Below are positions 15,787-24,264 of a stretch of 56,375 nt of DNA, piece by piece. Source of the stretch: an uncultured Clostridia bacterium (GTDB taxonomy: Bacteria; Bacillota; Clostridia; Oscillospirales; Oscillospiraceae); assembly GCA_945877365.1 (NCBI GenBank), contig CAMCRV010000014.1, positions 1-56,375 on the forward strand, given 5' to 3'. A program made the translations under genes and the position numbers. A model generated the notes under the pieces. The model was not told where the DNA came from and made no database searches. It saw only the letters and a list, made by a program, of their open reading frames with translations. The first letter of the stretch is position 1. Each line of letters starts with the position of its first letter.

Positions 15787-16602
15787 ATGAAAGATTTAAG
15801 TGTAAAGGAACTCGCACAGCGTCTGTCATGTGCCATTGACTGGCCCCGTGAGTTTGTAGGCATCCGTTTCCTGTTTTCTGAAGAAGAGTTTAACAATGCC
15901 ACCGCTGTTGAACTGAAAAAACCAATTTATTTTTGCCAGATGGTCAGAGCTGCCACCAGAGGGAATGCAGTAAAAGCCGCCGCTGAAGCACACCGATGCC
16001 CGGCAGCAATCCGTTGTCTGGGTATCATCGAGCCTGGCGAGTTTCACAGAAGCGGATGCCGTGCATTTGGAAACCAGCTGTATCACGACTTGAATACTGC
16101 CAAATATTCCAGAGACAGGCAGACGCTTTGCGACCATAAGGCCTATGGTGTTATGGTTAAGCCACTGACCCAATTCGATGAAACTGAGCCTCCCCCGCAG
16201 GTAATTCAGATTATTACCAATCCGTATCATGCCATGCGGGTTATTCAAGGCTATACCTACTTTTACGGTATTTATCCGAATTTCAAAATGTCGGGTTTGC
16301 AGGCCATTTGCTCCGAAAGCACAGCCTATCCCTATATGTCAAACGAAATCAATGTTTCCATGCTCTGTGGAGGAACACGAATGTTTGCCAAGTGGGATGA
16401 CTCTGAAGTCGATGTATCTATCCCCTATTCCAAGTTCCCGCTTACAGTGGAGGGAACTCTGCGTACCATGAATCTGGAGGATCCGGACTGCAAAAAGGCC
16501 GTTGCCAGAGCAAAACTGAAGAAAAACGGAATGGAAGATGAGTTCCCACTGGATGATGGATTTAATTATTGCAAGCTGTCCCAGAATCTGCGCAGAGATT
16601 AA
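15787..16602 (+). CDS. DUF169-family protein
   Basis: A 271-residue soluble protein. By eye it fits DUF169 (COG2043): a KELAQRLS-type start, the PIYFCQMVRAATRG segment with its cysteine, and paired cysteines in HRCPAAIRCLG and CGGTRMF. Members are of unknown function and are common in anaerobes; bound metal or Fe-S has been suggested only from cysteines. It begins two bases after metI, with AGAAAGGA as ribosome site, so it is the last gene of the lipoprotein-metNI block. That suggests a job on the imported sulfur compound, which is inference. Confidence 0.75.
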   Translation: MKDLSVKELAQRLSCAIDWPREFVGIRFLFSEEEFNNATAVELKKPIYFCQMVRAATRGNAVKAAAEAHRCPAAIRCLGIIEPGEFHRSGCRAFGNQLYHDLNTAKYSRDRQTLCDHKAYGVMVKPLTQFDETEPPPQVIQIITNPYHAMRVIQGYTYFYGIYPNFKMSGLQAICSESTAYPYMSNEINVSMLCGGTRMFAKWDDSEVDVSIPYSKFPLTVEGTLRTMNLEDPDCKKAVARAKLKKNGMEDEFPLDDGFNYCKLSQNLRRD

Positions 16603-16732
16603 CCGGATTATCCATTTGGGGAGATCCCCGTCCCGGATCCCTCCATCCACAGCTGAAAAAAATCCATGCACAAATGCACCCCCAACGGTCCGGGGCTTCT
16701 CTATGAAAGATATTTGCCGGTGCTGCGCAGGC

Positions 16733-16768
16733 AGGAAACAGGACGCGTTTTGCAACGCGTCCTGTTTC
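16733..16768. terminator. Shared hairpin between converging genes
   Basis: GGAAACAGGACGCG pairs with CGCGTCCTGTTTCT around TTTTGCAA. It lies between the DUF169 gene (plus) and the glycosyltransferase gene (minus) and can serve both, though its T-runs are weak. Confidence 0.65.
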
Positions 16769-16770
16769 TG

Positions 16771-17445
16771 CTATCGGATATCCCGGTACCGCCGGGCAAT
16801 CTCCTGAATGTCCACGCCCCTGCGGTAAAGGCAGCGCAGGTAGAACATCTGCCACATGGTAAGCAGGGGGAACTGTTTTTCGTACCGCCGCCCGGAGGTG
16901 ATGATTCGCCCCGGCAGCTGGCAGATGGGAATTTTCCGCATTTTCATCTGCCGGGAGAATTCGTAGTCCTCCATGATGGGCAGGTCGGGAAAGCCTCCCA
17001 TGGCCTGAAACAGCTCCTTTTTCACCCAGATACCCTGATCTCCAAAGGCAATTCCCCGTTTGGCGCGGCGGTTGGAGAAGAAGGTGTTGCAGCCCATGAA
17101 GGGGCCGTGGTAGTCAAAGCCAATGTGAAAGCAGCCCCACTGCGCCCCCCGGGCGACGGCATGGCTGATCTGAGCGTGGGCATCGGTGGGCAACTGGCTG
17201 TCGCAGTGGACGAACCAGAGGACATCGGCGGCGGCAGCCTGAGCGGCGAAGTTCATCTGGTTGGCTCGACCCTTGGGGCAGACCAAAACCCGGTGGCGGG
17301 AGCCGATTTTTTCCACGGTATCATCGGTGCTGCCGCCGTCGGCAAAGAGGATTTCCCAGTTTCCCGGCAGGGCATCCAGCTGGGAGAGCATTCCTTCAAT
17401 GGTTTTGCTCTCATTATAAATGGGGAGAATCATGGCGATTTTCAT
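16771..17445 (-). CDS. TIGR04283-type glycosyltransferase (family 2)
   Basis: A 224-residue GT-A transferase: MKIAMILPIYNESKTIEGML at the start, the DXD-like FADGGSTDDT, and MGGFPDLPIMEDYEFSRQM near residue 150-165. This fits the family named rSAM/selenodomain-associated or arsenosugar-type transferase 2. Start at 17445; its ATG overlaps the stop of the upstream kinase (ATGA). It is the last gene of a four-gene coupled operon with the TIGR04282 protein, whose family often travels with this one. The sugar donor and acceptor are unknown. Confidence 0.85.
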   Translation of the reverse strand: MKIAMILPIYNESKTIEGMLSQLDALPGNWEILFADGGSTDDTVEKIGSRHRVLVCPKGRANQMNFAAQAAAADVLWFVHCDSQLPTDAHAQISHAVARGAQWGCFHIGFDYHGPFMGCNTFFSNRRAKRGIAFGDQGIWVKKELFQAMGGFPDLPIMEDYEFSRQMKMRKIPICQLPGRIITSGRRYEKQFPLLTMWQMFYLRCLYRRGVDIQEIARRYRDIR

Positions 17446-18446
17446 GCCAGAAAATCCTTTCTCACATAGGTTTCCAGAATATTTTCCAGAAATTCCGGTT
17501 GCAGGTAGGAGCGCAGCTTGGCGAAGGTGTCCGGGTTGCACAGGGGACGGTCGGGCTGGCAGTATTCCCGATAGGCCATGGCGCACCAGGTTACCCCTCG
17601 CAGACAGGTGACGGTGAAGAACAGGGGCAGTCTTGCCTTCAGAGTGGCGCAGTCCATCCGATCCCCCACGGCGGCGATGTACCTGTCGGTGAAATCCCGT
17701 ACCTCCTGCGCCGTGAGGATCACATCGGTTTTCCAGAAGGTGGTGGTGGGAGCCAGAAAGTGCCCCAGATCCTGGGCAGGCTCGGAGATCAGGGGCTTTT
17801 CCCAGTCCACAAGGTGGCTGCGCCCGGCAGGGTCGATGAGGAAATTGCCGGAATTCAGCTCGGTGTTCACGATACACCGGGGAGCCTCCGAGGCTGCCGA
17901 CAGGGGCAGCTTTCCGATTTCCACGATCAGCTCTCTCAGCAGAGCCACAACCCGGGGGTCGGCCTCCTCCCAATCGAAATAGTGCTGCACCATTTCCAGG
18001 CACTCCTGATAGATGGCAAGGGCAGGGGCAGGGGGGCGCAGCAGGGGGCAGGTTTCCGCCACGGGAACGCTGTGGATATCCGCCAGAATTTCGGCGGCAA
18101 CGGGCATATCCTGCCGGTAGTCCAGCGCCCGACCCGGAAGCCACTGCATCACCAGAAGCCCCAGCTCCCGGCAGCACAGCAAAGGCTCCGGGGTTCGTCC
18201 GCTGGGGACAAGAGCCTCCAGCGCGGAAAACTCATAACCAATCTGATCGTCCAGATGCATCTGGCTGCCCCGGTTGATCCGCAGCACCAGCTTCTGCCCG
18301 GTTACGGGATGGGTAAAGACATAGTTGAGATTGTACTCCCCCTGACCCAGCAGGGCGAACTCCGGCACGGTGCCCTCCGGGATGCCCAGAGAAGCCAGAA
18401 ACGCGCTGCTGGTTAAATAGGAAGAATAGGGCTCCTGATGAATCAC
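17442..18446 (-). CDS. APH/choline-kinase-like phosphotransferase with altered catalytic loop
   Basis: About 334 residues with the small-molecule kinase fold: GQGEYNLNYVF as nucleotide loop, LVLRINRG with the lysine position replaced by Arg, LVMQWLPG as hinge. The catalytic loop usually reads HxDxxxxN, but here it is NTELNSGN (about residues 194-201), so His becomes Asn and the catalytic Asp becomes Glu. The metal-binding Asp in HLVDWEKP is kept. The GTG start at 18446 is preferred because GGAGGG lies nine bases upstream; an upstream in-frame ATG at 18536 is inside a string of hairpins. Substrate unknown; a sugar or nucleoside is suggested by neighbours. Confidence 0.75.
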   Translation of the reverse strand: MIHQEPYSSYLTSSAFLASLGIPEGTVPEFALLGQGEYNLNYVFTHPVTGQKLVLRINRGSQMHLDDQIGYEFSALEALVPSGRTPEPLLCCRELGLLVMQWLPGRALDYRQDMPVAAEILADIHSVPVAETCPLLRPPAPALAIYQECLEMVQHYFDWEEADPRVVALLRELIVEIGKLPLSAASEAPRCIVNTELNSGNFLIDPAGRSHLVDWEKPLISEPAQDLGHFLAPTTTFWKTDVILTAQEVRDFTDRYIAAVGDRMDCATLKARLPLFFTVTCLRGVTWCAMAYREYCQPDRPLCNPDTFAKLRSYLQPEFLENILETYVRKDFLA

Positions 18447-18476
18447 AGACAGATACCCTCCTGTTTCATACTCTTT

Positions 18477-18623
18477 CTTGATAAAATTATTTAATTTTAT
18501 CAAGAAGACACCGCCTGACGGCGTTGTCGTTTCCATGACTTTCGGAATAGAAAATCATGGAAACCCGTCTCATTATGATCTTCATATAGAAAACTTCAAT
18601 TCTTGCGAGTTAAAGTTTTCTAT
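18477..18623 (-). other. String of four stem-loops between two operon genes
   Basis: In plus coordinates: CTTGATAAAATTA pairs with TAATTTTATCAAG (18477-18504, perfect, two-base gap); GACACCGCC pairs with GGCGTTGTC (18507-18528, one mismatch, TGAC loop); TTTCCATGA pairs with TCATGGAAA (18530-18563); ATAGAAAACTT pairs with AAGTTTTCTAT (18586-18623). They fill the gap before the kinase start and the last codons of the upstream gene. A structured leader, operator or processing zone is possible. Confidence 0.6.
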
Positions 18624-19263
18624 TGAATATCAGTATCAGATATTGTCCCGTAAAGCTGTCCGGGGCGCATTGGGCGGCGAGCCGGCGCAGATCCTCCGGG
18701 GTGTCCACATCGTCGCACACCGGGGCGGCAGCTACGATAAGCCCGGCATTTTTCGCGGCGGCAACGGTGCGTTCATAGACGGAGCTGCCGCCATAGCCGG
18801 AAATGGCAAAGACTGACTTCCGGGGCTGCTTCATGCCGATGAGATAGTAGCCCCCGTCGGAGGTGGGACCCATGGCAAGGTCGGCGTTTTCCAGCGCGGC
18901 AAAACCCCCCAGCAGATGCCGGGGCTCCAACAGGGGCAGATCCGCCCCGGTGAGTACCACCGCCTCATACCCCAGCCCCAGCACCCGGGCGATGGCGTTG
19001 TACATCTTTTCCCCCAGATCGGTGCCCTCCTGGGGGAAGAAGTCCCGGGCGGTGGGGAACACCGGCTTCAGAGCTTCCCAGTTTTCGTCGGCGGTGTAGG
19101 CCACAAACAGGTGGGCATCCACATTCTCATAAACCTGCGCCAGATCCTTCAGGAAAGCCCAGTGCAGTCCGGCGCACTGCTCCGGGGTCAGGACGGGCAG
19201 CAGCCGGGTTTTGGTCACGCCCGGCCGGGGCACCCGGGTAAAGCAGATCAGGGCGTTTTTCAT
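18610..19263 (-). CDS. TIGR04282-type nucleotidyl/glycosyl transferase (DUF2064)
   Basis: A 217-residue GT-A-like protein: ALICFTRVPRPGVTKTRLLP at the start, GADLPLLEPRHLL near residue 115-127, and MGPTSDGGYYLIGMK near 140-155. These mark the rSAM/selenodomain-associated transferase 1 family, related to nucleotidyltransferases that handle mannose-type sugars. Start at 19263 follows GGGGGAACG; the upstream ATG at 19293 has no site. Its ATG overlaps the stop of the nucleoside hydrolase by four bases. The last codons run into the first of four hairpins, and the end looks a few residues longer than expected. Confidence 0.85.
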   Translation of the reverse strand: MKNALICFTRVPRPGVTKTRLLPVLTPEQCAGLHWAFLKDLAQVYENVDAHLFVAYTADENWEALKPVFPTARDFFPQEGTDLGEKMYNAIARVLGLGYEAVVLTGADLPLLEPRHLLGGFAALENADLAMGPTSDGGYYLIGMKQPRKSVFAISGYGGSSVYERTVAAAKNAGLIVAAAPVCDDVDTPEDLRRLAAQCAPDSFTGQYLILIFNRKL

Positions 19264-20147
19264 GGGCGTTCCCCCACCTGAAAATTCAGCCATCCGGCGT
19301 ACATCTCCTGTCGATAGCGGGCGGTGTCCGTTACCTGCGGCAGATTCAGCTTGCAGGTGTCCGGGGCGGGCTCCGTGATGCCCAGCCAGCCGCTGTGCAT
19401 GGTGCGCTCCGTGACGAAGCAGGAAACCGGATGGTTGGTGAACAGCTCCGGGTGCAGGAGGTACACCGAGGCCACCACATCCCAGCAGTAGGAAATTGCG
19501 TCCCCGTCCAGCCGGGCGGTAACATCAAATCGGTAGCCGCATTTTTCCGCGATAAAGCGACCGGAAGGGCTGCCGGAGCATAGTTTCTCCAGAAATTCCC
19601 CCTTGGGAAGATAGGAAGGAAGCAGGGTGTTGTTGCCGGTGAGGATGGAGATATTTCTGCCCCGGTTCAGCACGCAGGCGGCAGCCTCGGGATTCACGGA
19701 GAAATTCAGCTCCTCCAGATGTCTGCCGTGGTAGAGAAGGGGCGCGGTGTAGCCCCCCATCAGCACGATTTCCTTCACCTTTTCAAAAATTGTGTTGTCC
19801 AGAAGATACGCTCCGTAGAGGTTGGTCAGCGACCCGATGGCCACCAGAGAGAGTTCCCCGGGGTGCCGATTCACCGTTTCGGCAAGAAACCGGGCGGCAT
19901 CGGAAATGGGATTCTCCCCGGCATCTGCCCCGGGCAGCACCGGGATATCGGGTCTGCCGAGCTCCTGCATCAGTGCTTTTGTAGCCCTGTACACCTCGTG
20001 GGCGTTGCCGTTTCCGAAGGTGCAGGTAATTCCCAGCACCTGTGCCTCCTGAGGCCGCCCCAGCAGATACAGCAGCGCCAGGGCGTCGTCCATGGGTTTT
20101 CCCGGAATGCCCAGCGTGCTGTCACAGTCGAAAAGGATGGATTTCAT
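19260..20147 (-). CDS. Nucleoside hydrolase family protein (variant metal motif)
   Basis: A 295-residue IUNH-type protein. The metal motif is DCDSTLGIPGKPMDDALAL, with about seven more residues between the DxD and DD pairs than in classic hydrolases. Other family marks are GITCTFGN, GSLTNLYGAYL, LMGGYT, and FSVNPEAA. Members cleave ribonucleosides to base and ribose with a calcium ion. First gene of the operon, start at 20147 after AAGGAGAAGC. Its linkage to two sugar-transferase-like proteins and a kinase suggests action on a nucleoside-like or ribosyl compound, which is inference. Confidence 0.85.
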   Translation of the reverse strand: MKSILFDCDSTLGIPGKPMDDALALLYLLGRPQEAQVLGITCTFGNGNAHEVYRATKALMQELGRPDIPVLPGADAGENPISDAARFLAETVNRHPGELSLVAIGSLTNLYGAYLLDNTIFEKVKEIVLMGGYTAPLLYHGRHLEELNFSVNPEAAACVLNRGRNISILTGNNTLLPSYLPKGEFLEKLCSGSPSGRFIAEKCGYRFDVTARLDGDAISYCWDVVASVYLLHPELFTNHPVSCFVTERTMHSGWLGITEPAPDTCKLNLPQVTDTARYRQEMYAGWLNFQVGERP

Positions 20148-20171
20148 GCTTCTTCTCCTTCTTTTTTCTTC

Positions 20172-20200
20172 ATCATAGTCTATCCATACCAGGAACGCAA
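20172..20200 (-). promoter_or_regulatory. Predicted promoter of the nucleoside hydrolase operon
   Basis: On the minus strand TTGCGT (20195-20200) and TATGAT (20172-20177) are 17 bases apart, about 25 bases before the ATG at 20147. Confidence 0.5.
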
Positions 20201-20277
20201 GGGAGGAAAGAGGATCTATAGAGATTTTGAATGGGTATATTGAAATAATAGGTTTTTCACATAAATGTTCGATTATC

Positions 20278-20306
20278 TTGACAGAATAGGGTGGATTATG
20301 TATTGT
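20278..20306 (+). promoter_or_regulatory. Predicted promoter of the YnjB-type transporter operon
   Basis: A consensus TTGACA (20278-20283) is followed 17 bases later by TATTGT (20301-20306), about 45 bases before the ATG at 20350. It is divergent from the promoter at 20172. Confidence 0.55.
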
Positions 20307-20349
20307 TTAGTGGGACTTTATCTTCAAAAAAAGAAATGAGGTTTGTGTT

Positions 20350-21576
20350 ATGAATTGGAAACGGTTTGCGGCTCTGGTGCTGTCTGCCCTGCTACTGCTG
20401 AGCCTGTTTGGCTGCGGAAAGAAGGCGGAAACTCTGGATGTTTCTCAGGCTACCTGGGAGGAGCTGGTGGCTGCCGCCAAGGGCACCACGGTGACCTTCT
20501 ACGGCTGGGGCGGTGACGAAAACCGCAACAACTGGCTGAATACCACGGTGGCGCAGTACCTGAAGGACAACTATGATATCACGCTGGAAGTGGTGGGGAT
20601 GAATATTGACGATATCCTTGCCAAGCTCTCCGGCGAGAAGCAGGCCGGTGCGAAAACCGGCAGCATCGACATGATCTGGATCAACGGCGAGAACTTCTAC
20701 TCCGCCAAGGACAACGGCCTGCTCTACGGCCCCTTTACTTCCCAGCTTCCCAATATGGAAGCCTACATCGACCTGAACGACCCCGAAACCCTGAATGACT
20801 TCTGTATGCCCATCGAGGGCTACGAGGCTCCCTATGCCAAGGCGCAGATGGTGATGTACGCCGACACCGCAGTCACCCCCGACCTGCCGGCTTCCGCAGA
20901 AGAATTGCTGGAATTCTGCAAGGCAAACCCCGGCAAGGTCACCTATCCTGCCCTGCCGGACTTCACCGGCAGCGCCTTCGTCCGCAACATCATCTATGAG
21001 GTCTGCGGCTGGGAGCAGTTCCAAACCATGGAGCCGGACTACGACACCGTGAAGGCCGCCATCGAGCCTGCGCTGGACTACCTGCGGCAGCTGAACCCCT
21101 ACCTGTGGAACGAGGGCAAGACCTTCCCGGATTCCGGCACCGCCGTGGATGCCATGTTTGCCGACGGCGAGCTGGTGATGGCCATGAGCTACAGCCCCTT
21201 CGGTGTCTCCACCGGCATCGACAAGGGCATCTACACCGAAACCACAAAGACTTTTGTCTTTGACAAGGGCAACATCGGCAATACCAACTACATGGCCATC
21301 GGCTTCAACGCCCCCAACAAGGCCGGTGCCATGGTGGCCATCAATGCCATCATCAGCGGCGAGATTCAGCTGACCCAGTACGCTCAGCTGAGGGAGCTGC
21401 CGGTGGTTGCCGCCGCAAAGCTGAGCCAGCAGGAAAGCGCGGAGTTTGACGCTGTGGATCTGGGCGAGGGCGTTCTGACCCAGGCAGAGCTTCTGAGCCA
21501 CCGCCTGCCGGAGATGCCTGCCAATCTGGTTCCCATCATCGAGGAAATCTGGCTCAGCGAAGTGGTGGGCAAGTAA
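20350..21576 (+). CDS. ynjB: YnjB-type ABC substrate-binding lipoprotein
   Basis: A 408-residue lipoprotein; lipobox Cys22 (LSLFGCG). The mature part keeps several marks recalled for E. coli YnjB: GWGGDENRNNWL, IDMIWINGENFYSAKDNGLL, LLEFCKANPGKVTYPALPDF and TGSAFV. E. coli YnjB belongs to an uncharacterised importer in the ydjXYZ-ynjABCDEF locus, often loosely named thiamine-like. The downstream gene order supports the same system here. A GAGG ribosome site precedes the ATG. The substrate is unknown. Confidence 0.88.
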   Translation: MNWKRFAALVLSALLLLSLFGCGKKAETLDVSQATWEELVAAAKGTTVTFYGWGGDENRNNWLNTTVAQYLKDNYDITLEVVGMNIDDILAKLSGEKQAGAKTGSIDMIWINGENFYSAKDNGLLYGPFTSQLPNMEAYIDLNDPETLNDFCMPIEGYEAPYAKAQMVMYADTAVTPDLPASAEELLEFCKANPGKVTYPALPDFTGSAFVRNIIYEVCGWEQFQTMEPDYDTVKAAIEPALDYLRQLNPYLWNEGKTFPDSGTAVDAMFADGELVMAMSYSPFGVSTGIDKGIYTETTKTFVFDKGNIGNTNYMAIGFNAPNKAGAMVAINAIISGEIQLTQYAQLRELPVVAAAKLSQQESAEFDAVDLGEGVLTQAELLSHRLPEMPANLVPIIEEIWLSEVVGK

Positions 21577-21578
21577 TT

Positions 21579-22448
21579 TTGAAGGAAAAAACCGCAATTA
21601 TTTTGCTGCTGGCTCCCTTTGGGCTGCTGATGGCGGTGGTGGCGGCAGCGGTGGGGAATGTGCTGGTGCAGAGCGTGGGATATATCCCGGCCTTCGGCCT
21701 GACAAAGCCCACGCTGGACTACTACTTACAGGTATTCACCCGGGCTGATTTTCTCAGCGCGGTGTGGGTCAGCCTGCGCATCGCCCTGTTCTCGTCGGTG
21801 CTGTCCTGCATTCTGGGGGTGCTGGTGAGCATGGCTTTGATCCGCTGCGGCAAAACCCGGGGCGGCATCCTGTACGCCATCCGGGCACCCATTCTGGTGC
21901 CCCATGCGGTGGTGGCGGTGTTCATCATTCAGCTGCTGTCCCAGAACGGTCTGGCGGCGCGGGTGGGCTTCGCCCTGGGGCTGCTGGAGGATTCTGCCCA
22001 GTTTCCCCAGCTGCTCTATACCCCCGGCTATTGGGGCACGATTCTGGCCTATCTGTGGAAGGAGATTCCCTTTGTGGCCTATTTTGTGCTGGCCTTTATG
22101 GGCTCCATCAGCGCCACGCTGGGGGAGGCGGCGGAGAATCTGGGTGCCTCGGCGTTGCGCAGCTTTTGGGAAATTACCCTGCCCATGAGCATCCCGGTGA
22201 TTGCCAGAGCCTTTCTGATTATCTTCATCTTCGCCTTCGGTGGCTATGAGCTGCCCCTGCTGCTGGGAGCCACTGCGCCCAAGGCACTGTCGGTGCAGAC
22301 CTATCTGGCCTACACCAGCCCGGATCTTTTGCAGCGGCCTCTTGCCATGGCCATGAACGCCGTGATGCTGCTGCTGTCCTCCCTGCTGGCGCTGATTTTC
22401 GGCAGCCTGGTCTTCCGGCTGAACCGGAGAATGGGGGGCGGCAAATGA
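21579..22448 (+). CDS. ABC permease, YnjC-type, first half
   Basis: A 289-residue permease with about six membrane segments and the coupling loop EAAENLGASALRSFWEITLP. It belongs to the thiamine/iron/putrescine-type permeases. E. coli YnjC, as I recall it, is one longer protein with two permease domains; here the two halves are separate genes. The start is a TTG two bases after the ynjB stop; the ribosome site is weak, so the exact start is less sure. It overlaps the next gene by ATGA. Confidence 0.85.
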   Translation: MKEKTAIILLLAPFGLLMAVVAAAVGNVLVQSVGYIPAFGLTKPTLDYYLQVFTRADFLSAVWVSLRIALFSSVLSCILGVLVSMALIRCGKTRGGILYAIRAPILVPHAVVAVFIIQLLSQNGLAARVGFALGLLEDSAQFPQLLYTPGYWGTILAYLWKEIPFVAYFVLAFMGSISATLGEAAENLGASALRSFWEITLPMSIPVIARAFLIIFIFAFGGYELPLLLGATAPKALSVQTYLAYTSPDLLQRPLAMAMNAVMLLLSSLLALIFGSLVFRLNRRMGGGK

Positions 22449-23242
22449 AAAAGCATCCCCTGATGAAGCTGGTGCTGGTAATTGCGCTGGGGCTGATTGT
22501 TCTGCCCATGGCGGTGGTGCTGCTGTGGAGCGTCACCCGGCGGTGGCCCTGGCCCCTGCTGCTGCCGGAGAGCTACACTCTGCGGACGGTGCGGGAGCTG
22601 CTCACCGGCTCCGCCAGCCTGCCCAAGCTGCTGCTCAGCAGCATTGGCCTTGCCCTGACTGTGGCGGTGCTGGGTACGATCATTGCCATGATGACCGCCC
22701 GAGCCACGGAGCTCCACGAATTCCGGGGCAAAACCCTGGTGCGCCACGGGGCCTTCCTGCCCCTGCTGGTGCCGGGGACGGTGTTCGCCATGGGCATCCA
22801 GCTGACGCTGATCCGGCTGGGGCTGTCGGACACCATCGCCGGTGTGATTCTGGTCCACCTGATTGCCGCGGTGCCCTACTGCATCACCATCATGACGGAC
22901 ATGACCGCGGCGGTGGGAAACAAGCTGGAGCAGCAGGCCATGGTGCTGGGAGCCGCCCCTGCCCGAGCCTTTTTCGAGGTCACTCTGCCCGGGCTGCTGC
23001 CGGGGGTGCTGTCCTCCATGAGCATGGGCTTTATTCTGTCCTACAGCCAGTATTTTTCCACATTGATCATAGGCGGCGGACGGGTAAAAACCATGGCGCT
23101 GGTGCTGGTGCCCTACATCCAGAGCGGCGACCGGGCGCTGGCCTCGGTGTACAGCGTGGCCTTTGTGGCCTCGGCGCTGCTGGTATTTTTTGTATTTGAA
23201 GGACTGCTTCACGCCCTGCAGAAACGAGGTGACCGGATTTGA
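22445..23242 (+). CDS. ABC permease, YnjC-type, second half
   Basis: A 265-residue permease with about six membrane segments and the coupling loop GAAPARAFFEVTLPGLLPGV. It pairs with the preceding permease to make the membrane channel. Its ATG overlaps the previous stop, and its stop overlaps the TTG start of the ATPase gene, so three proteins are translationally coupled. Confidence 0.88.
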   Translation: MKKHPLMKLVLVIALGLIVLPMAVVLLWSVTRRWPWPLLLPESYTLRTVRELLTGSASLPKLLLSSIGLALTVAVLGTIIAMMTARATELHEFRGKTLVRHGAFLPLLVPGTVFAMGIQLTLIRLGLSDTIAGVILVHLIAAVPYCITIMTDMTAAVGNKLEQQAMVLGAAPARAFFEVTLPGLLPGVLSSMSMGFILSYSQYFSTLIIGGGRVKTMALVLVPYIQSGDRALASVYSVAFVASALLVFFVFEGLLHALQKRGDRI

Positions 23243-24264
23243 AGCTGGAAATTGAAAATCTTTCCGTGGCCTACGACACCGGGGCGGTGCTCCATGGGCT
23301 GTCCCTGCAAATGGAGGAGGGGGAATTTCTGTCCATTCTCGGCCCCTCGGGCTGCGGCAAAACCACACTGATGAAGGCCATTGCCGGCATCGTCCCGGTG
23401 CAGGGGGGTCATATTTATCTGGACGGGCAGGAGATCACAGCCCTTCCTATCCACAAACGGGGCACCGTGGTGGTGTTTCAGGATATGCGGCTGTTTCCCC
23501 ACAAGACCGTGGCGGAGAATGTGGCCTTCCCCCTGAAAATGCAGGGGGTTGCCAAGGGTGAGCGGCTGCGCCGGGCAAGGGAACTGCTTCAAACCGTGCA
23601 GATGGGGGGCTACGAAAACCGCAGACCCTCGGAGCTTTCCGGCGGTCAGCAGCAGCGTGTGGCGCTTGCCCGGGCACTGGCGGCAAAGCCAAGGCTTCTG
23701 CTGCTGGACGAGGCCTTCTCCGCGCTGGACGAAAATCTCCGGGAGGAGATGCGCAATCTGGTGCTGCAATTAAAAGAAGAATTTCAAATGACGGTGATTC
23801 TGGTGACCCACGACCGGGAGGAAGCCCTGAGTATGTCGGATCGCATCGCCCTGATGTTCGAAGGCAGGCTGATTCAGTGCGGCACCCCCTGGCAGGTCTA
23901 CACCCAGCCAGTGAGCCGTCAGGCGGCGGACTACTTCGGAAACTGCGTCTACCTTCCCGGTACCGTGGAGCAGGGAATGTTCACCGCCCCCGGTATCCGG
24001 TTTCCCACGGAGAAGGCAGAGGGAAATTACGAGCTGCTTCTGCGCCCGGACTGCCTGAGCATCCTTGATGCCGGAGACTACCCCGTAACCGTGGAGACCA
24101 TTTCCTTCCGGGGCAGCGATACGGTGGTGCACCTGCGAGGTACAGACGGAGTTCTCTGGAAAAAGGCCTTCACCGGAAAGGTGAATCTTCAGGTGGGGGA
24201 CACCCTCAGAGCAGCCCTGACCATCGAAAACCCGGTGTTGTTTGAAGTGAGCAGTGCGCAGTGA
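23239..24264 (+). CDS. ABC ATPase of the YnjB-type importer
   Basis: A 341-residue ATPase: Walker A GPSGCGKTT, signature LSGGQQQRVALARAL, Walker B LLLLDEAFSALDE, switch VTHDREEALSM. The last 100 residues form a TOBE-like regulatory or transport domain, as in PotA/FbpC-type ATPases; E. coli YnjD is shorter as I recall. It starts at TTG (overlap TTGA) behind GAGGTG. No terminator separates it from the TVP38-like genes, only a repeat. Confidence 0.9.
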   Translation: MKLEIENLSVAYDTGAVLHGLSLQMEEGEFLSILGPSGCGKTTLMKAIAGIVPVQGGHIYLDGQEITALPIHKRGTVVVFQDMRLFPHKTVAENVAFPLKMQGVAKGERLRRARELLQTVQMGGYENRRPSELSGGQQQRVALARALAAKPRLLLLDEAFSALDENLREEMRNLVLQLKEEFQMTVILVTHDREEALSMSDRIALMFEGRLIQCGTPWQVYTQPVSRQAADYFGNCVYLPGTVEQGMFTAPGIRFPTEKAEGNYELLLRPDCLSILDAGDYPVTVETISFRGSDTVVHLRGTDGVLWKKAFTGKVNLQVGDTLRAALTIENPVLFEVSSAQ

